Below the pieces are notes generated by a model. It worked only from the letters and a program-made list of their open reading frames with translations. It ran no database searches and had not been told where the DNA came from. A DNA stretch of 42,634 bases, from the NCBI GenBank assembly GCA_944390805.1, contig CALXQW010000038.1, positions 1-42,634 of the forward strand, in the 5' to 3' direction. The stretch comes from an uncultured Opitutales bacterium (GTDB lineage: Bacteria > Verrucomicrobiota > Verrucomicrobiia > Opitutales > Intestinicryptomonadaceae). Shown here piece by piece: positions 8,296 through 17,925 of this stretch. The translations under genes and the position numbers were made by a program. Numbering within the stretch: the stretch's first letter is position 1; each line of letters begins with the position of its first letter.

Positions 8296-8774
8296 TATAT
8301 TTTTTAATATATATCTAATTAAAATAAATTTTATTTTTGACAAAACTTAGGGGAACGAGTATTGCGCAAAAAACAAAACTTCATTTTCAATGTCTCAAAG
8401 GATACTACCTTTATAAAAAAGCTTGTCTGCTTAGATGTTGGAATATTTGAAGGCTTTGAAATTAAAGAAAGAAACTTGGCGATATTATTTTCGAGGCACA
8501 TATGAAATTTTCTGTTTGTAATCCCTTTTCAACTTGGACGGCTAAAAATCAGAACAAATAACAGCTAATAATAATGAATATATCATAATAAAGAATTCTT
8601 TAACACCTTAATGCAAAAAGCGTTGTTTTCAGAGCAAAATTGGACTAATTAGGGGAGGAATTCAAGGCGATAAGACGAATCTGAGTTAAGCAGTAACTCC
8701 TGCAACTAAATTATCACATCTAAGATGCAAAAAAACGAATCATGCTATTTAACGCAATTCGCTTTTCCGTAAAA
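8296..8774. other. Intergenic region, possible short degraded frame
   Basis: A roughly 50-codon plus-strand frame near 8364-8505 (NFIFNVSKDTTFIKKLVCLDVGIF) looks protein-like but has only a TTG near its start, no ribosome binding site and no recognised family. It may be the remnant of a lost gene. Nothing else is seen. Confidence 0.25.
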
Positions 8775-8851
8775 TGGTGGGGATACTGAGACTCGAACTC
8801 AGGACTTCTTGCGTGTGATGCAAGCGCTCTAACCAACTGAGCTATATCCCC
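8775..8851 (-). tRNA. tRNA-Val (anticodon CAC)
   Basis: A complete cloverleaf on the minus strand: acceptor GGGGATA paired with TATCCCC, D arm AGCTCAGTTGGTTAGAGC, anticodon stem CTTGC/GCAAG with loop ATCACAC (anticodon CAC, reading GUG), T arm with TTCGAGTC, and an encoded 3' CCA (8775-8777). Confidence 0.93.
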
Positions 8852-9052
8852 AATAAAATATTCCATGGATACAATTAGTTTTTTGGAGCTTATGCAATAA
8901 AATTTTCTTAAAAACCTGATAAATTTGTTCTATCCATGTTTAATAATAACTCTTCCAATGGGCATACAAAATCTAAAAATCGATTCAAAATAGTTAAAAA
9001 AAAGCTTGCATATTCCGAGAAATAAAACATCTTATCTTTCTTATTATTTCAA

Positions 9053-9129
<77 letters not shown>

Positions 9130-9139
9130 CTTGTATTTG

Positions 9140-9184
9140 CCCATATTGTTCTCTTGCATAAGAGTGCTATATGGGATTTTTTTT
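9140..9184 (+). terminator. Intrinsic terminator after tRNA-Arg
   Basis: CCCATAT (9140-9146) pairs with ATATGGG (9169-9175), with an inner CTCTT/AAGAG stem and GCAT loop, followed by a run of eight T. It directly follows the tRNA. Confidence 0.85.
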
Positions 9185-9599
9185 AACAACTAATTTTGTT
9201 GAATTGTCTTTGCTAGAAGTGTTTTTCATAGCTTAATTACGTATAATGCAAGTAATATAAGAAGACGGTTTTTTCGGTATTAATAAGCAAGTTTGCTTTT
9301 AAATTAGTCTATTCATTAGGTAGTAGGATCTTTCGTTTCAGCTACTTATCACAACGGGCGCTACTTTCATTTCTCCCAGACTTATGTAGAATATTAACGT
9401 ATCTTCTATATTGTAATATCTCATCCCATTGATGATAGTATATATACTATTATGCCTTAATTAGATTATGTTTGTGATAAATTTATATTGTTCCGAGTCT
9501 ATTCCACAGGCTATAATGAAAAACGAATACATTTTCGTCTCGCATTTGGTATAAAAAAACTTTTATTTTTTCTATTATTGCCGAAATTCTAATGAAAAG
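9185..9599. other. Intergenic region upstream of the MscS gene
   Basis: A+T-rich sequence holding whatever promoter serves the mechanosensitive channel gene. No ORF, RNA fold or strong promoter match could be supported. Confidence 0.4.
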
Positions 9600-10943
9600 A
9601 TGAATATGTATAGAGTCTTTATCAGGGTATTTTTAGCTATATCGATCTTCTTCGGTTCGTTTTCTATATCTATATCACAAAACCTTGATTCTCAAAAATA
9701 CCCTGAGGCTGTATCTCAAGAAAAACAACTTACACTCGCAGAGTTATCTCACCTAAAAAAGCAGGAAATAATTGATAATACAGCAAAAAAAAATGCGGAA
9801 ACCGTAAAAGGAAGCCTAAAAAACGCAGTCTCTAAAATTGGAAATACATCTCCAGAATTTGCAGATATCCTCTCGAAGAAATATTTCGGAGTAATGATTG
9901 TTCAATATGTGGCCGGTTTGTTGACTCTATTTATCATATTTATTCTTACTAAATATGTATTAAAGTTCTTATTCGGTAAATTTGATGCGGTGTTCGTGAA
10001 ATCTGGAAGTGGCGGGTTTGCAAATGCGTTTCTTAATAATATACGCAAACCTCTTAACTTATTCGCATGGGCCGTTGGTGTGTATGCGGCTTTTATATTT
10101 ATATTGTGCGATTCTGCTTATATGCCTTTATTGTATAGATTTGCTGGAATATTCTTCTGGACGGCGGCTTTCTGGCTGTTGTCTATAATATTCGATTCTA
10201 TCTTTATGGTATTAGATGCCAGATTTAAGTCGAAATCGGATTCCGGCGCTGTAAATCTGATGATATTTTTGAGGCGCGTCGTAAAGATTTCTGTTATAGT
10301 TGTTGCTATCCTAACAATACTTACAAGTTGCGGCGTAAATGTTAATACAATTATTGCATCTCTTGGAATTGGCGGTATGGCTCTGGCTTTCGCCTCGCAA
10401 GATACTATCGCAAACTTTTTTGGATCGGTATCTATAATATTGGACAGGCCTTTTATTGTAGGCGATTGGGTGAAAACATCTTCTTGCGAAGGATTGGTAG
10501 AATCTATCGGCTTTAGATCTACGCGGATAAGAACTTTCTCAAAAACAATAGTTACCATTCCAAACTCTTCGCTCGCAAAAGAAGCGGTCGAGAATTTTAC
10601 AAGAATGCCCGCAAGAAAGGTAAAACAAATTATTGGACTTACTTATTCTACAACTCCAGAGCAAATTCAGCAGATCTTGGAAATATTGAGGCTATCTGTA
10701 GCTAAAACTGAAGGGGTAGATTCAGAACATGGTGTTTTTGTTGAATTTGCAGATTTTGGGGCTTCTTCATTGGATATATCTGTGATATATTATGTAAAGC
10801 ATATCGATGCTGCCAATTTTGCAGCTACTAAGCGCAGAGTTAACCTTGTTATAATGCGTGAAGTGGCAAAACTCGGATTGTCTTTTGCATTTCCATCAAC
10901 TTCTGTTTATGTTGAAAGTTTGCCGGATAAATCATCTAAATAA
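9600..10943 (+). CDS. mscS: MscS-family mechanosensitive ion channel
   Basis: A 447-residue inner-membrane channel that opens under membrane tension to release solutes after osmotic down-shock. A signal-like N-terminus (residues 5-26) and a charged periplasmic stretch precede helices near 98-125, 153-170, 178-203 and 228-243. The pore helix is the family signature: ASLGIGGMALAFASQDTIANFFGS (about 253-276), followed by RPFIVGDWV, the start of the cytoplasmic beta domain. It is longer than E. coli MscS (286 residues), in line with larger MscS relatives that have an N-terminal periplasmic extension. The ATG at 9600 follows GAAAAG. Ferritin follows 19 bases later and may be cotranscribed. Confidence 0.9.
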   Translation: MNMYRVFIRVFLAISIFFGSFSISISQNLDSQKYPEAVSQEKQLTLAELSHLKKQEIIDNTAKKNAETVKGSLKNAVSKIGNTSPEFADILSKKYFGVMIVQYVAGLLTLFIIFILTKYVLKFLFGKFDAVFVKSGSGGFANAFLNNIRKPLNLFAWAVGVYAAFIFILCDSAYMPLLYRFAGIFFWTAAFWLLSIIFDSIFMVLDARFKSKSDSGAVNLMIFLRRVVKISVIVVAILTILTSCGVNVNTIIASLGIGGMALAFASQDTIANFFGSVSIILDRPFIVGDWVKTSSCEGLVESIGFRSTRIRTFSKTIVTIPNSSLAKEAVENFTRMPARKVKQIIGLTYSTTPEQIQQILEILRLSVAKTEGVDSEHGVFVEFADFGASSLDISVIYYVKHIDAANFAATKRRVNLVIMREVAKLGLSFAFPSTSVYVESLPDKSSK

Positions 10944-10962
10944 TTTACACCAAAGGAAAACT

Positions 10963-11460
10963 ATGAAGATACCTGAAAAAACAGAAAAATTGCTTAACGA
11001 GCAATTCTACAATGAACTATATGCTGCTCATATATATTTTGCTATAAGCGCATATTTTAAACATACTCCATACCAGGGCATGGCAACATGGATGCGCTTG
11101 CAATCTAAAGAGGAAATGGAGCATGCCATGAAGATATATGAGTATCTTATGGAAAGAGGCTCAAAGTTTGTAGCAGATGCTGTTCGCAAGCCAGAGAAAA
11201 CAGATTTCTCATCTCCGCTTGAGGCTTTTAAAGCTGCGTATGAGCACGAACAGCTTGTGACCTCGCAAATATGCAAGCTATTTGAGACGGCAAATGACGA
11301 GAAAGACTGGGCTACGGCCGATTTCCTCTCTTGGTTTGTCAAAGAGCAGGTAGAGGAAGAGAAGAATACTTCCGATTTTGTCAGAGGTCTTGAATATGCT
11401 GGAGATGATAAGAATCTGCTTATAGGAGTTGACAAGTGGGCGGCAAAGCGCGCCGAATAG
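10963..11460 (+). CDS. ftnA: Bacterial non-haem ferritin
   Basis: A 165-residue iron-storage protein, exactly the usual FtnA length, expected to form a 24-subunit cage. The ferroxidase ligands are present: Glu18 in YNELYAAHIY, the EEMEH motif at about 50-54 (Glu and His), Glu near 95 in YEHEQLVTSQI and the EQVEEEK run near 128. The start chosen is the ATG at 10963 with AAGGA five to eight bases upstream; the same frame stays open further upstream inside the channel gene, but that part has no homology. A strong terminator follows. Cytoplasmic iron detoxification is the expected role. Confidence 0.95.
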   Translation: MKIPEKTEKLLNEQFYNELYAAHIYFAISAYFKHTPYQGMATWMRLQSKEEMEHAMKIYEYLMERGSKFVADAVRKPEKTDFSSPLEAFKAAYEHEQLVTSQICKLFETANDEKDWATADFLSWFVKEQVEEEKNTSDFVRGLEYAGDDKNLLIGVDKWAAKRAE

Positions 11461-11499
11461 TCTTTTTTAATCTGCATAGAGCTTTTTGATGCATAGCCG

Positions 11500-11529
11500 G
11501 CCGCCAATGTTGCATTGGCGGCTGTTTTT
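11500..11529 (+). terminator. Intrinsic terminator after ferritin
   Basis: A perfect 10-bp stem GCCGCCAATG/CATTGGCGGC with TTG loop is followed by TGTTTTT. Confidence 0.9.
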
Positions 11530-11789
11530 AATGCTTGATGGAAGCATTAGGCATATTTTAAACAGAAATGTACATTTACATTTATAGCATAGTTCTGTTA
11601 TATTTACATGAATTCAATTTCAGGCGGTTTATCGATTTTGAAGTTTGAAAAATTTCTTAGAGTCAAGGCTTATACCCATTGAACTAGAGATTTCTTTCTT
11701 CTTTTTTTATTGATTAAACAGCTATAAATAAATAGCAAAATAAGAGATTTAGATGCTTATATAGCTATAATTAAAACGGAGAAAATAAT

Positions 11790-12677
11790 ATGCATGTACC
11801 TTCAGAAATGTTAACGGGAGCCGTTTGTCCGGTGACTGCGGCTGTGGCGGCAACAGGTGTGGCGGCGTCGGCCTATGTTCTTGCTAAGGGAAATTTCAAG
11901 GTTCCGTCGGCTATGAAATTTTCATTGGTAAGCGCGGCTGTATTTGGAGTACAGATGCTTAATTATCCCGTATGGGACGGCATATCAGGGCATCTTATAG
12001 GCGGAGTTTTTGCTGCTTGCGCTCTTGGAGTTCCGGCAGGAATTCTTTCTATGGCTATAGTGCTTATGCTTCAGACTCTCTTATTTGCAGATGGCGGAAT
12101 TCTTATGCTTGGCGCAAATATTCTAAATATGGCAATAATAGGAGCCGGTATTGGAGGTTTATTAAGAAATCTTTTATTGAAAAAAGGTTTTTCCGATTCT
12201 GTCGCAATAGGTGTTTCTGCGTTTCTATCAGTAGAACTTGCTGCGGTTGCTCTTTGCGCGGAACTTGCGTTGTCGGGCAAGGGTGGGGCGTCTTTATATC
12301 TCACATTGTTGGGGATTCATTCTGGGCTTGCAGTTATTGAAGGTGTTGCAACTGCGGTTTTGGTTGGTCTGCTTTCCAGAAACCTTGAAGAGCAAAGTGC
12401 CTCGAAGCGGTCGTATATGGTTCTATCGGCCATAATCTTAACGAGCCTTGCGATATGTCCGTTTGCATCTTCTTTCCCAGATGCTTTTGAATGGACGATG
12501 GGATCTTTTTCTCTTCTTCCTTCTGCTCCCAATTTTGCAAATGCGCCCTTTGAGGATTATTCCATTGCCGGAGTGGCGTCTGTGCTTTCTTCTCTATGCG
12601 CCGGAGCCATAGGTATTTTTGCTACATTCGTTTTATCTTATCTTTCGGTAAGGCTTTTATGCCGTTTTGAGGCTTAA
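11790..12677 (+). CDS. cbiM: CbiM/NikM-like cobalt or nickel ECF transporter substrate component
   Basis: A 295-residue polytopic membrane protein starting MHVPSEML. The metal-binding N-terminus of CbiM (M-H-I-P/D...G, His2) is recognisable, as are conserved segments FNYPV-like LNYPVWDGISGHLIGG, GANILNMAIIGAGIG and LGIHSGLAVIEGVATA. The C-terminal part carries a PDGLE-type region (SSFPDAFEWTMGSF near 225-240, then FEDYSIAGV), so a CbiN/NikN-like domain is fused on. No CbiQ or CbiO gene is nearby, so it must borrow energising subunits from elsewhere or work alone. No cobalamin riboswitch box was found upstream. ACGGAG precedes the ATG. Confidence 0.85.
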   Translation: MHVPSEMLTGAVCPVTAAVAATGVAASAYVLAKGNFKVPSAMKFSLVSAAVFGVQMLNYPVWDGISGHLIGGVFAACALGVPAGILSMAIVLMLQTLLFADGGILMLGANILNMAIIGAGIGGLLRNLLLKKGFSDSVAIGVSAFLSVELAAVALCAELALSGKGGASLYLTLLGIHSGLAVIEGVATAVLVGLLSRNLEEQSASKRSYMVLSAIILTSLAICPFASSFPDAFEWTMGSFSLLPSAPNFANAPFEDYSIAGVASVLSSLCAGAIGIFATFVLSYLSVRLLCRFEA

Positions 12678-12703
12678 AAAACTATATCAGAATTTTTTAT
12701 TAT

Positions 12704-12727
12704 AAAACCCGCTTCGGCGGGTTTTTT
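12704..12727 (+). terminator. Intrinsic terminator after cbiM
   Basis: CCCGC-TTCG-GCGGG stem with a stable UUCG tetraloop, flanked by AAAA and six T. Confidence 0.92.
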
Positions 12728-13022
12728 GTACAATTCTATAGAAGGTTTCTTAGATCTATTAACTTGTAGAATATTCTATATAGAAATATTTTCAGGTTTG
12801 GGGAGGATTGGCTCTGACAGGACAAAAGCTGTTGTCTGGCGGGAATAAGTAATTTTTACATAAGCAGTTGGGCGTAATAAGAACATCAAGTTTTATTCTG
12901 TTAGCAATATGGCATTTAAATGGAAGGAGTTCTTCGAAAAAAATATGTTGTTGACAAACTTTCCATCTTTTCGGCAATTAATATAATATGATTTTCTACA
13001 TATGTTTTGAAGGAGGTATTGA

Positions 13023-14000
13023 ATGTTAACGTTTATTCTCGCCGTTACAGTGGCGATGTTTGTGAGCTTCTTGTGTTCTTTAATGGAGGCGGCCATTTTA
13101 AGTTTGAATCCCGGTAAATTGGCTTTGTTAAAACAGAAGAATCCTAGGATAGGCGGCATATGCGCCGAGTTTAAAAAGAACATAGAAAAACCCATTGCGG
13201 TGATTCTTATATTGAATACTGCCGCGCACACTTTCGGCGCGGCCATAGCTGGCGCGGAGTTCGATAAGATGTTTGGAAGCAATTATGTTTGGTTGTTTTC
13301 TCTTATATTCACAATACTGATGATTCAATATACGGAGATACTCCCCAAGACTTTGGGCGTGCGTTTCAATTCCAGGGTTGTTTCTCTTACGGCGGACTTT
13401 CTCAAGATGGCAATAAGGGTTATAAATCCGCTTATATGGCTGGTACATTTTTTGAACAGGCCGTTTGAAGCTCCTGCTAGGCGCGGCTCAGACAGCGCTG
13501 CTCTTGACGAGCTCGATGCCATTGCATCTGCCGCGAGGGAGGAAAAGAGCATAACACGGCTTCAGGAACATGCAATTCAGGAAATACCGGATCTTAAAGA
13601 AGACTTCGTCACAGAGGTGATGATACCCATTGCCGATACTGTATGTGTAAGCCTTGATATGTCCAGAGTCGAGGTGTTGAGGCTTATGAGAGAATACAAG
13701 CATTCTCGTTATCCGGTTAAAGCGTCGGCAAGTTCGAATGAATTTGTTGGAATCTTGGAGCTTAGAAATATGGTTTTTGGTGTTGGAGATGATTGGCATG
13801 TAAATATATCGGCTCCTGTTTTTATAAATGGCGATACCACTCTTTTGCATATAGCAGAAAATCTGCGTCAGTTGGACTCAAAGATTCTTCTTGTGCAGAA
13901 TTCCAGTTTGGAGGTTATAGGAATGCTTACAACAAACAATTTGTTGATGCGTCTATTTCCGTCTTCGGCAAGGCAGCAGTTAGATGCGCGCTCAAATTGA
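13023..14000 (+). CDS. CNNM/CorC (HlyC-type) family protein with DUF21 and CBS pair
   Basis: A 325-residue membrane protein. The DUF21 transmembrane domain (about 1-150) has SLMEAAILSLNPGKLALL, the NTAAHTFGAA segment and YTEILPKTLGVRF, all typical. A tandem CBS region follows (about 195-310): VTEVMIPIADTVCVSLDM, YKHSRYPV, FVGILELRNMV, SKILLVQNSSLEVIGMLTTNNLL. The C-terminal CorC_HlyC domain is missing, so it is shorter than the usual 420-430 residues. Members act in divalent-cation (Mg, Co) transport or efflux; calling them haemolysins is historical. The ATG has a strong AAGGAGG eight bases upstream. Confidence 0.88.
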   Translation: MLTFILAVTVAMFVSFLCSLMEAAILSLNPGKLALLKQKNPRIGGICAEFKKNIEKPIAVILILNTAAHTFGAAIAGAEFDKMFGSNYVWLFSLIFTILMIQYTEILPKTLGVRFNSRVVSLTADFLKMAIRVINPLIWLVHFLNRPFEAPARRGSDSAALDELDAIASAAREEKSITRLQEHAIQEIPDLKEDFVTEVMIPIADTVCVSLDMSRVEVLRLMREYKHSRYPVKASASSNEFVGILELRNMVFGVGDDWHVNISAPVFINGDTTLLHIAENLRQLDSKILLVQNSSLEVIGMLTTNNLLMRLFPSSARQQLDARSN

Positions 14001-14934
14001 TTAGACCAATAAAGATTCCATGGCGTATGCTATCTATGGCAAATGGATTTCTTAATGTTAAGATGACTTTTTGTTATAGGTACACGATATTGTAAGATGG
14101 ATAAGATATATGCCAATGTAAGAAAAACACTTGCAATATTTAATATGCCATTCATTCAAGATACTAATTTAACAGAGCGGAAGTATCTTAAATGCATATA
14201 AAATGAAATTACCCTTTGTGCGTACTGTGAGTGTTTCAATATTTTCTTTCTTGCTATGATTCATATTGGTGTAAGATAAGGCATATAACAAATAAAGGTG
14301 GACTCAGAATCCAAATACAGATGCTACAAATCTGTAAATTATAACGAGCGTTTTTTCCCCTTAAGGCTTTCATATATTGGCTATATTATGATAGATGTAG
14401 CATACAAAAATGACTTAAAGTATTCCATATAATGTAAGAAATATGGATTTGAGTATTTTAAGGGGTAGGGGAATGCTTTATACTTGGATCAATTAGAGTA
14501 CTTCTTTAGAGAAATTCACATAAGCAAGTTGCGTAAGAGTTTAAGTGGAGATTGTTCAGTCTATAACGCAATAATACTCATGCCGTAAAGCAATGAGAAA
14601 TGAATATAGAGTAGTTGAAAACAGAACTGAACAATATAACGCCGATAACTTCTGAGATGTTGGCAGAAGTGATAATAGAATATTTTGCTAGGCCAATAAA
14701 ATTTTTAAGATATGCAAATATCAGCAAGATAATAAAACATTCCACTAGCTCAAGATGGCGTCAATTTAATGCCGTACCTGCGGCGAATAGCAAGATTCTG
14801 AAAACAAATGCGTCAGGGTAGTTATAAAGTATGAGATAAAATTATGAAAAGCTCGATACCCTTCCCCAAATCTATTTTGCAACTTTTGTTATTGGAGCAA
14901 GGAACTTAACCAAATATCAAACAAGAGTCTTTTG
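14001..14934. other. Intergenic region of about 0.9 kb, nothing recognised
   Basis: A+T-rich, with no frame that resembles a known protein; a 68-codon frame at 14615-14821 has no family resemblance. No hairpin with a T-run of terminator quality was seen. The length, in a region of mostly overlapping genes, suggests a lost gene or an unrecognised RNA. Confidence 0.3.
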
Positions 14935-15018
14935 TACCCGGAGAGGGGGTCGAACCCTCACGACCGTGAAGTCGTCAGATTTTGAGTCTGATGCGTCTGC
15001 CAATTCCGCCATCCGGGC
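14935..15018 (-). tRNA. tRNA-Leu (anticodon CAA)
   Basis: A class II tRNA with a long variable arm on the minus strand. Acceptor GCCCGGA pairs with TCCGGGT, D arm GGCGGAATTGGCAGACGC, anticodon stem TCAGA/TCTGA with loop CTCAAAA (anticodon CAA, reading UUG), and T arm GAGGGTTCGACCCCCTC. The 3' CCA is not encoded (CAA follows the discriminator), unlike the Val and Arg tRNAs in this window. Confidence 0.95.
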
Positions 15019-15117
15019 TTTTGAAGTTTAGATAGAATTTAAAATAAAAGGTATATGTCAAGAGTTTTTAAAAAAATCTTATGCTTGTATATGCATTCAT
15101 GAATATTAAAACTTCAA

Positions 15118-15846
15118 GTGTACATGAATATGGGACAGTGCAAGCACCTTCTTGTTGATGGATGGAATATCATTCATGCCGATTCCTATCTGAATCGAGT
15201 GTTTGACGCTGGAAGAGGTATGAGAGCCTCGCAGGATATGTTGGCAAAAAAGCTGTCTTTTGTTCACGATGCAAACGGCATGCGCATAACCATAGTCTAT
15301 GACGGGCGCGGAGATAAGATATCTATTGAGCCAATAGGAAACAGCCTTTATTTCACGGAGGTATATACGCCTTCATTCATGACGGCAGACGAACTCATAG
15401 AGCAGTTGTGTGCCAATTCTAAGCATCCGGAGACTCTTCTTGTAGCAAGTGGAGATAATATGATACGCCTGACATCTGGAGGTTTTGAGGTTTTGAGCAT
15501 ATCTCCCAAAACTCTTTTGGATATGGCTAATGCCGGAGCTTCATCAATATCGCATTATTGTCATTCAAATAAGGCTGCAAACATCTTAAAGTGGCGCAGA
15601 ATAAAGATGCAGGAAAGTCCATTTGCAGAGCTGGATGATCTTGCAGAAGAATTAAGAGCAGTTGAACGAGCCATAGAGGAGAAAATTAGACTATCAAAAA
15701 AACAGAAGAGGAAAATAGAACTATTTAAAGGCAAAAATATTATTATGAGTTCTCCTGTTAAATCTAAGACTAGAACAACATTTAAAGAGTTATCAGCTCT
15801 GGGAGATGCCTTTTTTAGGTCGGGTGGAAAATCAAAGAAAAGATGA
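15118..15846 (+). CDS. YacP-like NYN-domain ribonuclease
   Basis: A 242-residue cytoplasmic protein with the PIN-like NYN fold: LLVDGWNIIH (first catalytic Asp), ITIVYDGRGD (second acidic site), TADELIEQL (third), and LLVASGDNMIRL. The YacP/Rae1 group includes an RNase that cuts mRNA on the ribosome. The basic C-terminal tail (LSKKQKRKIELFKG) could bind RNA. The start is uncertain: GTG at 15118 or in-frame ATGs at 15124 and 15130, none with a good Shine-Dalgarno. The end overlaps ogt by four bases (ATGA), opening a four-gene operon. Confidence 0.85.
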   Translation: MYMNMGQCKHLLVDGWNIIHADSYLNRVFDAGRGMRASQDMLAKKLSFVHDANGMRITIVYDGRGDKISIEPIGNSLYFTEVYTPSFMTADELIEQLCANSKHPETLLVASGDNMIRLTSGGFEVLSISPKTLLDMANAGASSISHYCHSNKAANILKWRRIKMQESPFAELDDLAEELRAVERAIEEKIRLSKKQKRKIELFKGKNIIMSSPVKSKTRTTFKELSALGDAFFRSGGKSKKR

Positions 15847-16340
15847 ATTCTTGCTTCATAAGAAGAATAGCGGGCCTTTCTTTTCCAATCTATATTGCGG
15901 CAACTGAAAAGGCTCTTGTGTGGGTTGGCCTAAGACCTCCTAAGTTTGCATGCATTTCTGGTGCGGCTGCCATAAACAGCATGATATTGGATTCTGCCGA
16001 AATACAGCTGAGAGAATATTTCTGCGGACATAGAAAAAAATTCAATATCCCTATAGCCGCCAGTGGTACAGATTTTCAACTTAAGGTATGGCGTGAACTT
16101 CTAAAGATTCCATATGGAGAAACAATTTCTTACTCAGAGATAGCCGCAAATATAGAAAATGTACGTGCCGCAAGAGCTGTAGGAATGGCGTGCAACAGAA
16201 ATCCCATAATGATAATAATTCCATGCCACAGAGTTGTTGGGAAAAACGGATCTCTTGTTGGATTTGCCGGTGGAGTCCGCATAAAGGAATATCTTTTGGA
16301 ACTGGAAAAAGCTTCAACCATAAAAAATTATGAAGAGTAA
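15843..16340 (+). CDS. ogt: Methylated-DNA-protein cysteine methyltransferase
   Basis: A 165-residue suicide repair protein that removes alkyl groups from O6-alkylguanine. The C-terminal DNA-binding domain is classical: GTDFQLKVWRELLKIPYGETISYSEIA (about 75-101), then RAVGMACNRNPIMIIIPCHRVVG with the acceptor Cys128 in PCHR, then a GFAGG glycine segment. The N-terminal ribonuclease-like domain is short but present. It is linked to an AlkD-like gene in the same operon, giving two different alkylation-repair activities. It overlaps the gene before it by four bases and the one after it by 11. Confidence 0.95.
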   Translation: MNSCFIRRIAGLSFPIYIAATEKALVWVGLRPPKFACISGAAAINSMILDSAEIQLREYFCGHRKKFNIPIAASGTDFQLKVWRELLKIPYGETISYSEIAANIENVRAARAVGMACNRNPIMIIIPCHRVVGKNGSLVGFAGGVRIKEYLLELEKASTIKNYEE

Positions 16341-17925
16341 AATATTGTCTGTAGCATTATCTGGATTCTTTTTTATAGGCCATGCAATGGCCGACGACTT
16401 TGTCCCCAAAAAGCTGTCGGACGTTATAAAAGAGTATCCTCATACAGTGTCAGTGCGTGATTACGGGGCTTTCCCCAATGATGGCAAAGACGATACCCTA
16501 TCAATTTGCAAAGCAATTTCAGAGAATTTAAAGAATAATGGCACCCGTATTGTTTTTGAAGCCGGGAAATATCAGATAGATCCCAAAGGGGGTTTTGTTG
16601 CGGAGATTCTTGGGGCAGATAGAATAATGCTTGATGGCTGCGGAGCAGTTTTAATTTCAAGTAGCAGAGGAGGAATATTTCCCATAACAGGTTCCAAGAA
16701 TATAACCATAGCAAATTTCAATTTTGACACAAACCCTTTGCCTTTTGCTGTGGTTAGAGTGCTGTCTGCGGGACAGGGATATTTCGACGCAGAGATACAA
16801 AACGGCTACGAGTTTTGCAGAAGTCCTGTAAGGGCAATAAACGCCTACGATCCCAATACAAACTCGTTAATAAAGGGTTTTGATCTATACCAGCTTCAGA
16901 GCAACAAGCCTGCGGAAGACCTTGGGAATGGAAAGATGAGGGTTTACGCAAATGCAATTCCGCCTGTTGGAATGTATGTAGTATTAAGGTACGAGGTTTA
17001 CGGAGAGGGTGTTGTGCGCATGGGTGGATCCGAGAATATAAGATTGTACAACTTATCGTTATACTCCCATGCCGGAATGGGGATATACGCAGAGAACTCT
17101 AAGAATATACAGCTGGACAATATATATGTAGGTATTCCGAAAGAATCTGCCAGAGCCATGAGCATTACTGCAGACGCAACACATTTCAATGTATGCAGGG
17201 GAAATCTATATGTTATGAACTCATCTTTTTCTAGAATGGGCGACGACGCTATGAATGTACATCAGATGTATTGGATTTTAGCAGAGCCACCGAGTGGAAA
17301 GAAAATAAAGATTAAGTTTGGAAGAAAGGGTTTATTTTGTCCGCATCTTGCTCCTATGGAATCTGAAACGGTTGAATTTGGCGCGCAGGATAATTGGCTT
17401 AGGCCCGAAGAAACCCGTAAGGTCATCTCAAAAAGGATAGACTCTAATACGCAGACGATAGAGTTGGAGTTGGACAGTCCTATGCCTGTCGACACTGCCG
17501 TAGGCACACCCATTAGTATCCGCGAGGCGAACGTCAGGTTGTTTGTAAATAATTGCGAGTCTTATGGCAACCGTGCCCGCGGATTTCTCATACAGACCCG
17601 TAATTACGCGCTGATAGAAAACTGCCTGTTTAAGGACAACACAATGATGCCAATCTTGATAGAGAACGACAACAACTATTGGTTTGAAGGTGCTGGGACA
17701 TCAAATCTGGTAATCCGGAATTGCCGGTTTATAAATGCAAACACCTGGGGATATTCCACCGCTGCAATATGTGCAAGAGCAAGCGTTTCAGCGGGAACCC
17801 CAAAAATTGGCGGAGTCCACGATAATATCACAATAGAAAACTGTACATTTCAGAACTGTGGAAATAATCCCATAAATCTTTCCGACACAGAAGAAATCAA
17901 ACTTGTAAACAACAAGATAGAATGA
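16330..17925 (+). CDS. Secreted right-handed beta-helix enzyme, GH110-like alpha-1,3-galactosidase
   Basis: A 531-residue protein with a signal peptide (residues 1-21, ending GHAMA). DYGAFPNDGKDDTLSICKAI opens the pectate-lyase-type beta-helix. Repeated short strands follow (IRLYNLSLYSHAGMGIYAE, NIQLDNIYVG). SRMGDDAMNVH near residue 304 supplies paired Asp residues in the place expected for GH110, and RARGFLIQTRNYALIENCLF ... ILIENDNNYWFEG resembles the GH110 C-terminal helix turns. GH110 enzymes remove alpha-1,3-linked galactose, for example from blood-group-B or linear glycans. The family call is by motif only; another polysaccharide lyase or glycosidase is possible. It is oddly placed between two DNA-repair genes, overlapping both. 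Confidence 0.65.
   Translation: MKSKILSVALSGFFFIGHAMADDFVPKKLSDVIKEYPHTVSVRDYGAFPNDGKDDTLSICKAISENLKNNGTRIVFEAGKYQIDPKGGFVAEILGADRIMLDGCGAVLISSSRGGIFPITGSKNITIANFNFDTNPLPFAVVRVLSAGQGYFDAEIQNGYEFCRSPVRAINAYDPNTNSLIKGFDLYQLQSNKPAEDLGNGKMRVYANAIPPVGMYVVLRYEVYGEGVVRMGGSENIRLYNLSLYSHAGMGIYAENSKNIQLDNIYVGIPKESARAMSITADATHFNVCRGNLYVMNSSFSRMGDDAMNVHQMYWILAEPPSGKKIKIKFGRKGLFCPHLAPMESETVEFGAQDNWLRPEETRKVISKRIDSNTQTIELELDSPMPVDTAVGTPISIREANVRLFVNNCESYGNRARGFLIQTRNYALIENCLFKDNTMMPILIENDNNYWFEGAGTSNLVIRNCRFINANTWGYSTAAICARASVSAGTPKIGGVHDNITIENCTFQNCGNNPINLSDTEEIKLVNNKIE

Noticed and set aside
11530..11789. Cobalamin or NiCo riboswitch upstream of cbiM
   Set aside because: No B12-box-like sequence or suitable multi-stem fold could be found in this leader.
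14615..14821. 68-codon plus-strand frame before tRNA-Leu
   Set aside because: No ribosome site, no family resemblance, and composition like the surrounding spacer.
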